A DNA stretch of 64,000 bases, from positions 1-64,000 of the forward strand of contig CAWFMA010000028.1 of assembly GCA_963816855.1 (NCBI GenBank), given 5' to 3'. The DNA comes from DASTFP01 sp963816855. Lineage in GTDB: Bacteria; Verrucomicrobiota; Verrucomicrobiia; Chthoniobacterales; Terrimicrobiaceae. Of the stretch, positions 9,059-18,588 are shown piece by piece. How positions within the stretch are numbered: position 1 is the stretch's first letter; the number at the start of each line of letters is the position of its first letter. The position numbers were made by a program, and so were the translations under genes. The notes under the pieces were generated by a model. It was not told where the DNA came from and ran no database searches. It saw nothing but the letters and a program-made list of their open reading frames with translations.

Positions 9059-9730
9059 ATGCGGATCCTCGTGGTTGAAGACGATACGAAGATCGCCTCA
9101 TTTCTCGTGCGGGGTCTCAAGCAGGCGGGTTACGCCATTGATCAGGCTTCAGATGGCGAATCCGGTCTGGCGTTGGCCGAATCGACTGACTACGACGCCG
9201 CGATCGTCGACGTCATGCTGCCCAAGCTCGACGGGGTGAGCCTTGTCAGACGCATTCGCGCTGCGCGCCTTTTGATGCCGGTGCTGTTTCTGAGCGCAAG
9301 GACTTCCGTGGACGATCGCGTGCACGGCCTGCAGAGCGGGGGCGACGATTATTTGACGAAACCTTTTGCGTTTTCCGAGTTGCTGGCCCGGGTTCAGGCG
9401 CTGATCCGACGGTCCCGGTCTTCGCCCGAAACGACAAAACTCAGCGCTGGGGACGTCACGCTTGATCTCGTTACGCGCGAAGTGCGCTGTGCCGGAAGGC
9501 TCATCGATCTGCAACCGCGCGAGTTCTCATTGCTCGCGTTTCTTCTTCGTCATGCCGGCCGTCCGGTGAGCAAGACGATGATCCTCGAGCATGTGTGGGA
9601 CTACAGCTTCGATCCGCAAACGAACGTCGTGGATGTCGTCATGTCCCGGCTCCGCGCAAAGATTGATGCGGAGCACAAGCGCATCGAGACCATCCGCGGC
9701 GTCGGCTACATTTTTCGTCCCGATGCTTGA
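9059..9730 (+). CDS. OmpR-family response regulator
   Basis: This 223-residue regulator has an N-terminal receiver domain with the acidic pair near E8-D9. It also has phospho-acceptor D51 (in IVDVMLP), the switch Ser at 79 (LFLSAR) and K101 (in LTKPF). A winged-helix DNA-binding domain covers about 128-221, ending in the canonical IRGVGYIFRP. It is closest to the CusR/CopR/QseB type of the family. It overlaps the sensor kinase gene (ATG at 9723 lies inside its last codons), so the pair is co-translated. The signal is not known; the HtrA gene upstream is a plausible target. Confidence 0.95.
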   Translation: MRILVVEDDTKIASFLVRGLKQAGYAIDQASDGESGLALAESTDYDAAIVDVMLPKLDGVSLVRRIRAARLLMPVLFLSARTSVDDRVHGLQSGGDDYLTKPFAFSELLARVQALIRRSRSSPETTKLSAGDVTLDLVTREVRCAGRLIDLQPREFSLLAFLLRHAGRPVSKTMILEHVWDYSFDPQTNVVDVVMSRLRAKIDAEHKRIETIRGVGYIFRPDA

Positions 9731-11114
9731 AAAGCTCCGGAGATCTCTGGCGTTGCGGTTGGCTGCGCAGTATGCGCTGGTCTTTGCCCTGAGCGCGGTT
9801 TTCCTTTTCGGCGTGCTTTACTGGGTGCTCGCGCGCGCGCTCGAACGGCGCGATCAGGAGGTAGTTGAGCGTCGTGCGGACTTGCTCGAGCGAGCCTATA
9901 ACGCCGCCCGCCTCAATGGTATCGTCGATCAAGTCAGAGGCGATACAACGCAAGAGGGAAACGAGTGGTTCGTTCGCGTCATCGATTCGCGCTATGGCCC
10001 CGTCTGGGTTAAGGCCCCTTCAGACTGGGTGGAAACGGTCGTTCAGCGGATTCCTATTCCGGAATGGGGCGTTACCGCGGAACATGCGATTCCAACCGTC
10101 CGCGTGCCGCAAAATGCCCTGCGCGACTACGCGATTGCCTCTCGCTTGCTGCTTGACGGGCGCTTGATCCAGGTGGGCCGCAGCACCGATAGCCGCGCCG
10201 TGTTGCTCGCCCCGCTGCGACGGGCGTTTGGGATTGTGGGCGGGATTGTCCTCATTCTTTCCGTGACGGCTGGCACGGTGCTGGGCTGGCGCGCAACACG
10301 CCCGTTGCGTGAAGTCTCGCGAACCGCGCGCCAAATTCTTGAAACCGGCGACTTCGCCGCGCGAGTCCCGACGCCAACGGGCAGCGGCGAACTGGCCGGT
10401 CTCGTTCGAGAGCTCAATACGCTTCTCGACAGGAACGCGGCGCATGTCCGGGTTCTTCGCGAAACCCTCGATAATCTCGCTCACGATCTTCGCACGCCGC
10501 TGACCAGGCTTCGCGGTAGCGCGGAGTTGGCTTTGCACAACAGCGACGATGCGGGGGAGGCGCGCGCCGCCCTCGCGGATTGTGTCAACGAATGCGATCG
10601 CTTTCTCCATCTGCTCGAGGCTTTGCTCGATATTTCCGCGGCTGAGGCGAGTGCTCTTCAGTTGCACCGCGAGCGACTAGATGTGGGCGCGCTGATGCAG
10701 CGCTCTGTTGACCTATTCCGCGAGGTTGCCGAGGAAAAAAATATCATGATCACTCTTGTTCAACCGGAACGCGTCGAGATGCACGCGGACCCGGTTCGTC
10801 TCGGGCAGGCGATTAACAATCTTCTGGACAACGCTCTTAAATATACCCCTTTGGGGGGACGTGTGCAGATTCATGCGCGCGCGGCTAGAACCGGGGCGGT
10901 CATCACTTTTTCCGACAACGGTCCAGGTATTCCTCCCGAGGAGAGAGAGGCCGTCTTCCGTCGACTCTACCGGGGGGATGCGAGCCGCTCTCAGCGGGGA
11001 CTGGGCTTGGGGCTAAGCCTCGTGAAGGCGATTGCCGAGGCGCACGGGGGGAGCGTAGTCATTGAGGACGAGCCGGGCGGCGGCGCGCGAGTCACCATGC
11101 GGCTCCCCGGCTGA
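9723..11114 (+). CDS. Sensor histidine kinase, partner of the upstream regulator
   Basis: This 463-residue membrane kinase starts at the ATG at 9723, which overlaps the end of the regulator gene. An open frame continues upstream to 9591, but that part lies inside the regulator. Membrane helices lie at about 17-37 and 168-190, enclosing a periplasmic sensor of some 130 residues. A HAMP region (190-245) leads to the phospho-acceptor helix with H254 (in NLAHDLRTPL). The ATPase domain shows the N box (NNLLDNALKYTP), G1 (DNGPGIP) and G2 (GLGLGLSL). The set is complete and should be active. The ligand is unknown. Confidence 0.95.
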   Translation: MLEKLRRSLALRLAAQYALVFALSAVFLFGVLYWVLARALERRDQEVVERRADLLERAYNAARLNGIVDQVRGDTTQEGNEWFVRVIDSRYGPVWVKAPSDWVETVVQRIPIPEWGVTAEHAIPTVRVPQNALRDYAIASRLLLDGRLIQVGRSTDSRAVLLAPLRRAFGIVGGIVLILSVTAGTVLGWRATRPLREVSRTARQILETGDFAARVPTPTGSGELAGLVRELNTLLDRNAAHVRVLRETLDNLAHDLRTPLTRLRGSAELALHNSDDAGEARAALADCVNECDRFLHLLEALLDISAAEASALQLHRERLDVGALMQRSVDLFREVAEEKNIMITLVQPERVEMHADPVRLGQAINNLLDNALKYTPLGGRVQIHARAARTGAVITFSDNGPGIPPEEREAVFRRLYRGDASRSQRGLGLGLSLVKAIAEAHGGSVVIEDEPGGGARVTMRLPG

Positions 11115-11128
11115 ATCAAGGAGCCAAA

Positions 11129-13270
11129 ATGAAAAGAGTGAGCGAAGTGAACGAGCGGAGCTGGCGATCGCCAAGCGGTTTTTCAGGCATGAACGCGAGG
11201 AAATTCAACGTCCAGAAATTCAGGGACTTGTCCTTTTGCCAGAATCCGGCGATTGGGTATATTTGTGGAAAATTGACGAAGATGATGAGGTGCGTGTGTT
11301 TAATCCTGCTGGCATCAGCGGTTTTCGCCGCGGGACAAGGCGGTTTGGCTTCAGAGATGCAAGCTCCACAACCTCAACCTGCTACAGCTCCGGATACAGG
11401 TCAGCCTGCACCGCCGGCGCCCGCTTCCCAGCCCGCTCCGGCTCCGGCTCCGCCTCCGCAGCCGGCGTCGCAGCCGGCTCAGAATTCGCAGCCTGGAGGG
11501 CAAGGGGGAGCTGGAAATGCGTCCGGCGGAAACGCGAGTGGCGGCGGGTCGAGTTTCCTTGGGAAGGATGTTCCCTTTTTGGATCCTGGCACGAACATCG
11601 TTACCTGGGACGGAAAGAGCTGGAACATTAGCAACAACGCGCTTTTCCAGGCGCGCTTCGAAAAGTTCCTCAACGCGCCCTCCTCGATCACGCCGCCCGA
11701 AACCGAGTATCAGGAGACCTTGCAACAGATCATGGACAAGCTTGCTCCGGGGCGGATTACCCCCCGATCAACCGACGAGGCCTTTCAGTTGCTGGCGAAG
11801 GCCTCGCGATATCAGGAGGATGCCAACCTGTGCGACTCCATAGCCAATCAGGTCTATTCCTCCTGGCTGGCGCGAAAGAATAATGATCGACTCAATGCGG
11901 CAAGCAAGACCCTCGAGGACGAACGCAAGCGGCTGGAATGGAACGCGAGACTGACGGCCGAAGGGAACAAGCTCGAGGGGGGAAGTTCCGCGAAATCCAA
12001 AAATGGTGCTCCCGCCAATCCCGAGCAGGTGCAGCAGCAGCAGCTCAGCCGCGAAATGCAGATGCAACCCATACTGACAAGAATTGCAGAAATCACCGCG
12101 TTGACCCGGGCCAACCAGCTGAAGCGTGAGGTTGCCGAGTTGCAGGTTAAGATCGAGTTTCAGTCCCTGATCGTGCAGCACTTTCTCCAGAGGCGTTTTC
12201 AGCACGCCCTGATCGGAACGAGATTTTACCGCAGCATTTTTGCGGACGGAGACAGCCAATTGCGAATTGGCGAGGACGCCAAGAGCTTATTCGCCAAGAC
12301 CAGCGGCTTGCCGCCGACGATGGGCAGCATCGATTCACTGGCCAATGAAATCGTTCGCGACGTGCGCGAGGGGGTGCTGGCCTTTAAGTTTCTCTTGGAA
12401 AAGAATGAACTGCAGAGTGCGACCAAACGGCTGGCCGAAACATTTGTAATCGGCGAGTACCTGCCCGACGTGCGCACCCTTGATCGCCAAGACAAGAGGA
12501 AGGCCTTGCAGTTCGTGCAAAAGTCGAATCAGCTCCTTAGCGCCATCGATGTCAAAGACTACGCAATGGCCGAGAAACTTGTGAGCGAACTGAGCGTGAG
12601 CGCAAGAGACTTCGATGTTTCCAAGCCGATGGCAGCCATCGAGACGGCCAAGCAGATCTCCGGCATGCACATTGCGAAGGCTCGCAACGCCGCGGTGAGC
12701 GGCGACAAGGAGACCCTGGAAGCGGAGCTCAAGGCGGCAACCGAAATCTGGCCCCGCAACCCGGCCCTTACCGAGGTCTCTCAAATGATCTTTTCCCAGG
12801 CCGACGTGCAATCCAGGGCCTTGGTGGATTTTGATCAGCTTCTAAGCCAGAAAAATTACCGCCAGATTCTTGACGACAAGATGCGCTTTATCGCCGCCAC
12901 GGCCATGTATCCTCAGAAACAGGAGCAGCTGCGCAAGGTGCTCGAAGACATGCAGGCGATTGAGACCTCGATCATCCAGGCACAGGAAATCGAGAAGCGT
13001 GGCGACTATGCCGGCGCCTGGGAGAGTGCCGAAAAGGCCTTCCGCAATTTCCCCGACGACAACAAGCTCAATCAGGTGCGCGCCAACCTCACGACCAAAG
13101 CCGCGGACTTCGTCCATGCCATCCGCCAAGCGGAAGAACTCGAGCAAAAGGACCAACCCGGCTCCAGCCTCTCCTGGTATCTCAAAGCGCAAAGCGAATA
13201 CCCCTCCAGCGATTTCGCAAAACAGGGCGTCGATCGTCTCACGAAACAAATCCTCCCCGACGCCAGTTAG
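11129..13270 (+). CDS. Secreted Pro-rich and coiled-coil/TPR-like protein, unknown function
   Basis: The open frame encodes 713 residues. ATG at 11129 has a strong ribosome site (AAGGAG, 5-6 bases upstream). A classic signal peptide (MMRCVCLILLASAVFAAGQ) begins only at 11282 in the same frame. The functional start is therefore uncertain, and the mature secreted protein is the same either way. After the signal comes a low-complexity Pro/Ala/Gln region of about 70 residues and a short Gly-rich part. Long helical segments follow, with a Gln-rich stretch near VQQQQL and TPR-like helices at the end (GDYAGAWESAEKAFRNFP). It is probably a periplasmic structural protein. No enzyme motif is seen, and I do not recognise a named family. 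Confidence 0.8.
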   Translation: MKRVSEVNERSWRSPSGFSGMNARKFNVQKFRDLSFCQNPAIGYICGKLTKMMRCVCLILLASAVFAAGQGGLASEMQAPQPQPATAPDTGQPAPPAPASQPAPAPAPPPQPASQPAQNSQPGGQGGAGNASGGNASGGGSSFLGKDVPFLDPGTNIVTWDGKSWNISNNALFQARFEKFLNAPSSITPPETEYQETLQQIMDKLAPGRITPRSTDEAFQLLAKASRYQEDANLCDSIANQVYSSWLARKNNDRLNAASKTLEDERKRLEWNARLTAEGNKLEGGSSAKSKNGAPANPEQVQQQQLSREMQMQPILTRIAEITALTRANQLKREVAELQVKIEFQSLIVQHFLQRRFQHALIGTRFYRSIFADGDSQLRIGEDAKSLFAKTSGLPPTMGSIDSLANEIVRDVREGVLAFKFLLEKNELQSATKRLAETFVIGEYLPDVRTLDRQDKRKALQFVQKSNQLLSAIDVKDYAMAEKLVSELSVSARDFDVSKPMAAIETAKQISGMHIAKARNAAVSGDKETLEAELKAATEIWPRNPALTEVSQMIFSQADVQSRALVDFDQLLSQKNYRQILDDKMRFIAATAMYPQKQEQLRKVLEDMQAIETSIIQAQEIEKRGDYAGAWESAEKAFRNFPDDNKLNQVRANLTTKAADFVHAIRQAEELEQKDQPGSSLSWYLKAQSEYPSSDFAKQGVDRLTKQILPDAS

Positions 13271-13409
13271 CCCGAAGATATCGGCGTGGTCCCGGCCCGT
13301 TTGCACCGGTTTCCCCCTAACAATCTTTGACTTTCAGGCGGGCTTTGTCTTGCCTCGCAGCGAATGATTTCGCACGCTGATTGGCGCGTCGAGCTTCCCC
13401 GCTATTGCA

Positions 13410-14711
13410 ATGAACAACCTCCATCTGGCTGTGCAGTTCTTCCTGCAGATAGCGGTGATCCTCATCTTCTGCCGTCTCGTCGGAATGATCGCCCTGCGTT
13501 TCGGCCAGCCGCAAGTGGTCGCCGAGATGATCGCGGGCGTGTTCCTTGGCCCGTCTCTTTTAGGCCTGCTTTGGCCCGAACTGCAGCAATGGCTGTTCCC
13601 GTGGGATCCCGCTCAGAAGAGCCGCGACACTCAGAGTTATCTCTTTCCAGCGTCCCAGCTTGGATTGGCGCTCTATATGTTTGTGGTGGGGTTGGAGTTT
13701 CGCGTCGATATCATTCAAAAACATCTCCGGAGTTCGATCGCTGTCTCGCTGGCCGGGATGGTTGTTCCTTTCGTGCTGGGCAGCGGTCTGGCATGGATTT
13801 TCTTTCATCATACGGCGCTATTTCCCGCGCGAACCACGCTTTCGGAGGCGATGCTGTTTCTTGGCGCCTCGATGTGCATCACGGCCTTTCCGATGCTCGC
13901 GCGCATCATTCATTTCAAGAATCTGGCCGGAACGACGATGGGGACCGTCGCGTTGGGTGCGGGAGCCATAGATGATGCCACGGCGTGGTGCCTGCTTGCG
14001 GTGGTGCTGGCAAGCTTCGATCACAATTGGAGCCACGCTCTGATCAATATCATCGGAGGCGCGGGCTATGTGCTCTTCGCCCTGCTTTTTCTGCGACAGC
14101 TGCTCGCCCGAGCCAAGGCTTGGCTGGTGAAGGAAGGTCGCCTTACCGACGGGGGTCTCGCCGTCGGGCTCGCCTTAATGGCGGCTGGCGCCTGGTTTAC
14201 CGATCTCATCGGGTTGCATGCGGTGTTCGGCGCATTTGTCATGGGAGCGGCCATGCCGCGTGGAGTCGTTGCCCGAGATCTCGTTGGCCGAATTCAGCCG
14301 CTCACCGTTGCCCTGTTGCTCCCCTTGTTTTTCACCTACTCCGGGCTGAACACGCGGATCGGGCTGCTGAACACCAGCTTTCTTTGGCTGCTCTGCGGCG
14401 CGGTGCTGCTGGCCTCCATTTTCGGCAAGGGCATTGCGTGCTGGTTGGCGGCCCGCGCGACCGGTATTCCCAACCAGGAGGCGCTTGGGATTGGGACGTT
14501 GATGAATGCCCGCGGTCTAATGGAGTTGATCATCATCAATATCGGCCTGCAGCGCGGCATCATCTCCGACGAACTCTTTGCTACGCTGGTGATCATGGCA
14601 GTCGTGACCACGCTGATGGCTTCCCCCGTGTTCGAGAGGCTCGCGGGATCTTTCAGGCCCGAGAAAGCCTTCGACGCGAAGGCCAGCCTGGAGTTCGAGC
14701 CGCATCGGTAG
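13410..14711 (+). CDS. Cation/proton antiporter, CPA2 (KefB/NapA-like) family
   Basis: This 433-residue integral membrane protein has about twelve hydrophobic segments. GQPQVVAEMIAGVFLGPSLLG near residues 32-52 and the ALGAGAIDDATAWCLLAVV segment (residues 174-192) contain the charged membrane-buried residues typical of CPA2 Na+/H+ and K+/H+ exchangers, including the Asp-Asp pair. MNARGLMELIIINIGL near 366 is also a family hallmark. There is no C-terminal TrkA-N/RCK domain, so it is a short form without the nucleotide-binding regulatory part of KefB/KefC. It faces the acetyl-CoA synthetase gene tail to tail. The transported ion cannot be read from the sequence. Confidence 0.92.
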   Translation: MNNLHLAVQFFLQIAVILIFCRLVGMIALRFGQPQVVAEMIAGVFLGPSLLGLLWPELQQWLFPWDPAQKSRDTQSYLFPASQLGLALYMFVVGLEFRVDIIQKHLRSSIAVSLAGMVVPFVLGSGLAWIFFHHTALFPARTTLSEAMLFLGASMCITAFPMLARIIHFKNLAGTTMGTVALGAGAIDDATAWCLLAVVLASFDHNWSHALINIIGGAGYVLFALLFLRQLLARAKAWLVKEGRLTDGGLAVGLALMAAGAWFTDLIGLHAVFGAFVMGAAMPRGVVARDLVGRIQPLTVALLLPLFFTYSGLNTRIGLLNTSFLWLLCGAVLLASIFGKGIACWLAARATGIPNQEALGIGTLMNARGLMELIIINIGLQRGIISDELFATLVIMAVVTTLMASPVFERLAGSFRPEKAFDAKASLEFEPHR

Positions 14712-14790
14712 GAGACTTCCAACCTCGCGCGGTTTCCCGACTTGAGCGTTCGCGGCGAGATCAACGCTGACCGAACCCCGAGCCGATTTC

Positions 14791-16737
14791 TTATTCCTCG
14801 GTATTCCGCAACTTGGAAAGCACGCTGAAGTCTTCCAACGTGGTGGTATCTCCGGTAACGGCTCCGCCCGCTGCAACCTCCTTGAGCAGGCGGCGCATGA
14901 TCTTTCCGCTCCTAGTCTTGGGGAGGGAGTCGGCAAAGCGAATATCGTCGGGCTTGGCAATGGCCCCGATGAGGCTACTGACATGTCGGCGCAGTTTTTC
15001 GCCGAGTTCGGCGGTCGCCGCAAAGCCCGAGCGAAGAGTGACAAAGGCCACCAGAGCCTGGCCCTTGACTTCGTCCGGCCGCCCGACGGCCGCAGCTTCC
15101 GCAACGGCTTCGTGGGCCGCGAGAGCGCTCTCAACCTCAGCGGTTCCCAAACGATGGCCCGCCACGTTGAGAACGTCGTCGATGCGGCCGACGATCCAGA
15201 AGTAGCCGTCCTTATCGCGCCGGGCGCCGTCTCCGGTGGTATAGAAGCCCTTGAATTCGCTCCAGTATTGTTTCCTGTAGCGGGCCTTGTCGCCGTAAAT
15301 GGTGCGGAGCATGGCGGGCCACGGCTTGCGGATAACAAGTTTCCCGCCTTGATTCGGTCCCACTTCCTTGCCCTGATCGTCAACCACGGCCGCATCAACG
15401 CCAAAAAACGGCAGCGTCGCCGTGCCTGGCTTCAGGGGCGTGGCGCCCGGCAGCGGGCTGATCATTTGCATTCCGGTTTCCGTCTGCCACCAGGTGTCAA
15501 CGATCGGGCAGCGGCCTCCGCCGATATGATTGTGATACCACATCCATGCCTCGGGATTGATCGGTTCGCCTACCGTCCCCAGCAACCGGAGCGAAGAGAG
15601 GTCGTGCTTGGCCGGCCATTCGTCTCCCCATTTAATGAAAGCTCGGATGGCGGTGGGAGCCGTATAGAGAATCGTCACGCCATGTTCCGCGATGATGCTC
15701 CAGAAGCGGTCCGGTTGGGGCCAGTTTGGCGCGCCTTCATACATGAGAGTGGTCGCGCCGTTGGCGAGCGGACCGTAGACGACGTAGCTGTGGCCCGTAA
15801 TCCATCCCACGTCGGCGGTACACCAGAAGGTGTCTTCCTCGCGGAGGTCAAAAATGTACTTCGTCGTTACTGCGGCACCCAAAAGGTAACCGCCCGTTGT
15901 ATGGAGGATACCCTTGGGCTTTCCGGTCGAGCCACTGGTGTAAAGAATGAAAAGCGGGTGCTCGCTGTCAAAACCCTCGGCGGGACAGGCGGTCTCCACG
16001 TAATCCGCCTCGCGGTGCCACCAGACGTCGCGGCCTTCCTGAATATGAATGTCAAGATGAGTGCGCCGGAACACGATCACCCGACGGACCGTGGAGTTGC
16101 CCTCGAGCGCCTGATCGACACTTTGCTTTAGACTAATGATTTGGCCGCGCCGATAACCTCCATCCGCGGTGACGACAATACTCGCCCCGCTGTCGGCTAA
16201 CCGATCCTTGATGCTCTCGCTGCTGAATCCGCCGAAGACCACGCTGTGGACAGCTCCGATCCGAGCGCAAGCAAGCATGGCTACAGCCGCCTCGGGGATG
16301 TGCGGCAGATAGATAAGCACGCGATCGCCCTTCTTGCAGCCGTTGCGTTTGAGGATGTTTGCGAAGATGCAAACTTCGCGGTGAAGTCGTTGATAGGTAA
16401 GGACCCGGCGTTCGCCTGGTTCGCCTTCCCAAATGATCGCCGCCTTGTTGCGGCGCGGACCCGCAAGGTGACGATCCAGACAGTTCTCGGAAATGTTGAG
16501 CTTGGCGCCAACAAACCACTTGGCGAAGGGCGGCCGCCAGACGCTGACCTTGGTCCACTTCTTTTGCCAGAGCAGGTCGGCCGCCTGTTTGGCCCAGAAC
16601 CTCTCGGGCGCCTTTATCGATTCCTTGTAGAGCTTTCTGTATTGTGCAAAAGAGCCGATGTGGGCGCTTCTCGAAAACTCCTTCGAGGGCTTGAAAACGC
16701 GCTTCTCGACTAGGTGGGACTCGATGTTGTTACTCAT
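14791..16737 (-). CDS. acs: Acetyl-coenzyme A synthetase
   Basis: This 648-residue AMP-forming ligase converts acetate, ATP and CoA to acetyl-CoA. I place the start at the ATG at 16737 (MSNNIESH), which gives the usual length. A longer frame reaches a TTG at 16815 but adds no family sequence. Visible motifs are the P-loop YTSGSTGKPKG, the WWQTETG adenine-binding signature, and the TGDGARRDKDGYFWIVGRIDD hinge motif. The C-terminal RSGKIMRRLLK carries the catalytic Lys that is regulated by acetylation in this family. It is convergent with the antiporter gene and upstream on the same strand lies the SprT-like gene, 79 bases away. It can feed acetyl-CoA into central metabolism. Confidence 0.97.
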   Translation of the reverse strand: MSNNIESHLVEKRVFKPSKEFSRSAHIGSFAQYRKLYKESIKAPERFWAKQAADLLWQKKWTKVSVWRPPFAKWFVGAKLNISENCLDRHLAGPRRNKAAIIWEGEPGERRVLTYQRLHREVCIFANILKRNGCKKGDRVLIYLPHIPEAAVAMLACARIGAVHSVVFGGFSSESIKDRLADSGASIVVTADGGYRRGQIISLKQSVDQALEGNSTVRRVIVFRRTHLDIHIQEGRDVWWHREADYVETACPAEGFDSEHPLFILYTSGSTGKPKGILHTTGGYLLGAAVTTKYIFDLREEDTFWCTADVGWITGHSYVVYGPLANGATTLMYEGAPNWPQPDRFWSIIAEHGVTILYTAPTAIRAFIKWGDEWPAKHDLSSLRLLGTVGEPINPEAWMWYHNHIGGGRCPIVDTWWQTETGMQMISPLPGATPLKPGTATLPFFGVDAAVVDDQGKEVGPNQGGKLVIRKPWPAMLRTIYGDKARYRKQYWSEFKGFYTTGDGARRDKDGYFWIVGRIDDVLNVAGHRLGTAEVESALAAHEAVAEAAAVGRPDEVKGQALVAFVTLRSGFAATAELGEKLRRHVSSLIGAIAKPDDIRFADSLPKTRSGKIMRRLLKEVAAGGAVTGDTTTLEDFSVLSKLRNTEE

Positions 16738-16816
16738 TGGGGGAACAAATGCAGATCGTCTTGGTAATTCTCGGTTCGGACTCGATTCTATCGGAAAAGC
16801 AAGGGAGACAGGCAAG

Positions 16817-17440
16817 TCACGCCGCCAATTTGTCCGGGGCTGGCACGGGCATGAAGCGGAACCGCTCGTGATATTTTCCCTCGTTGTGTCTGCGACAACA
16901 TTTGAGGCACGCGACGCGACGCCTCATCGCGTGCACGCGCGCCAGCGTGGTGCCGCATTCGCGGCACGCATAGAAGTACTTTCGCTCGAAGCGGATGCGT
17001 TTCAAAGGAAGATCGTGGCAGCGTGATTCGTTCGGCAGTCCCAGATCGCGGCAGGCTTGGCGCCATTCCGGGCCGTGCGGCGCGATGTGGCGGCGTCCGG
17101 CTCGATATTGCGCGAGAAAATGGGCCAGTTCGTGACGCAAAGTACGCTGGACCTCGGACGGCGAGACTTCGATCAGCTTGGGATTCAGGGAGATCGTCTT
17201 GGTGTGCCAGCAGGCGAGGCCGGCCGTCGTCCGCAGCCGTGGTCGCCACACGACGGCCACTTGGAGCTTCGGGCAGCGGGCGGTGCGGAGAAGTTGTCCG
17301 CACAGTTTCTCAAGAAGAATATCACGGTTGAGGCCGCGCGACGGTCGCGAAGAGTTGGCGCTGGTGGCGTCCGGAAGGAGTCGCAGGTGGCGAAGAACGG
17401 ATTTTCCGAAATTGAGCGCAACAAACTGAGCGAATTTCAT
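16817..17440 (-). CDS. SprT-like zinc metallopeptidase family protein
   Basis: This 207-residue protein carries the zinc-binding motif HELAH, with the third ligand in a following H-G-P-E-W segment. That is the SprT/SPRTN-like pattern (HExxH ... H-x3-W). The C-terminal third has a zinc ribbon: two CxxC-like pairs in YACREC and ACLKCC. Bacterial SprT-like proteins are poorly characterised; eukaryotic SPRTN cleaves DNA-protein crosslinks. The start overlaps the stop of the cysteine desulfurase gene, so it is the last gene of a cysE / desulfurase / sprT-like operon. The substrate is unknown. Confidence 0.85.
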   Translation of the reverse strand: MKFAQFVALNFGKSVLRHLRLLPDATSANSSRPSRGLNRDILLEKLCGQLLRTARCPKLQVAVVWRPRLRTTAGLACWHTKTISLNPKLIEVSPSEVQRTLRHELAHFLAQYRAGRRHIAPHGPEWRQACRDLGLPNESRCHDLPLKRIRFERKYFYACRECGTTLARVHAMRRRVACLKCCRRHNEGKYHERFRFMPVPAPDKLAA

Positions 17441-18588
17441 CAGGCGGCAATGGGCTGCGCCTGGCGCTCGACGACTTTGGTGAGAGCGCCCAGGCAGTGT
17501 TCAATATCAGTATCTGCGGTTTGGCTTCCAAGGGAAAAGCGGACCGTTGATGAGGCAAGTTCGGGCGCTACCCCCATGGCCCGAAGAACGTGCGAGGGTT
17601 GAACCGACCCAACCATGCACGCTGAGCCGCTGGACGCACAGACTCCCTCGAGATCGAGCCCAATAAGGAGCGCCTCGCCGTCAAGGCCCGGGAAACTGAC
17701 GTTCAGGGTATTGGCGAGCGTGAGGTCTGGGTGACCATTGCGGACACATCCCGGAACACGGGTCTGAATCCCATGCCAGAGCCGGTCGCGAAGCGCGGCC
17801 AGCCGAATTTCCTCGGAGGGACGTTTGCGCTCGGCAACTTCCGCTGCCGCGGCCATTCCGGCAATGGCGGCCACGTTTTCTGTGCCTGGCCGGCGCATGT
17901 TTTCGTGGGATCCCCCATGGACGATGCGGCTTATCGCGATGCCCGATCGAAGAAAAAGCGCACCCGCGCCGGGGGGACCATGGAATTTGTGAGCGGCCAA
18001 CGAGACAGCAGCCATCCCGAGATCGTTTGGGCGGAGAGGCAGCTTTCCGAAACTTTGGATGGCGTCGCTGTGGAAACAAACGCGCCGCTGATGGCAGATT
18101 GCGGCGAACTCCTCAACCGGCTGGATCGTCCCGGTCTCATTGTTTGCGTGCATGATGGAAACCAGCACGGTATCCCGGCGCAAGGCGGCCTTGAGATCCC
18201 CGGGATCCACGCAGCCATGGCGGTCAACTTCGAGGATGCTCACGTCGAAGCCCTCATAATGCTTCAATTGCTCGAACGCCCGGAGCACGGCGTGATGTTC
18301 CGTGGCGGCGGTGATGAGATGGCGCCCGCGCGGCGCGTGAGCTCGCGCCAAGCCAAGTACTGCAAGGTTGCACGCTTCCGTTCCGCCGCTGGTAAAAATG
18401 ATTTCATGTCCGCTCACGCCGAGAAGCGACGCGAGTCTTTCCCGCGCGTCGTCGATTGCGGCGCGGGCTCCGCGGCCCGCCGCGTGGATGCTTGAGGGAT
18501 TCCCGAAGCTATCGCGCAGCAGAGGGATCATCGCCTCAAAGGCCTCTGTCGCCAGCGGCGTCGTCGCATTGTAATCTAAATAGACCAT
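17440..18588 (-). CDS. Cysteine desulfurase, NifS/IscS family
   Basis: This 382-residue pyridoxal-phosphate enzyme removes sulfur from cysteine for Fe-S cluster or thiolation pathways. It begins with the family's LDYNATTPL. The PLP Lys is K201 in SLAAHKFHGPPG, preceded by the His-rich loop ATEHH (96-100). The persulfide-forming Cys is C324 in SSGSAC. The length and the loop fit the NifS/IscS class. Its start overlaps the end of the cysE gene by 13 bases, so serine acetylation and cysteine use are encoded together. No IscU or IscR gene is next to it, so the sulfur acceptor is not known. Confidence 0.95.
   Translation of the reverse strand: MVYLDYNATTPLATEAFEAMIPLLRDSFGNPSSIHAAGRGARAAIDDARERLASLLGVSGHEIIFTSGGTEACNLAVLGLARAHAPRGRHLITAATEHHAVLRAFEQLKHYEGFDVSILEVDRHGCVDPGDLKAALRRDTVLVSIMHANNETGTIQPVEEFAAICHQRRVCFHSDAIQSFGKLPLRPNDLGMAAVSLAAHKFHGPPGAGALFLRSGIAISRIVHGGSHENMRRPGTENVAAIAGMAAAAEVAERKRPSEEIRLAALRDRLWHGIQTRVPGCVRNGHPDLTLANTLNVSFPGLDGEALLIGLDLEGVCASSGSACMVGSVQPSHVLRAMGVAPELASSTVRFSLGSQTADTDIEHCLGALTKVVERQAQPIAA

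Noticed and set aside
14983..16131. 382-codon open frame antisense to acs
   Set aside because: A shadow of the GC-rich acs gene; no family pattern and no ribosome site.
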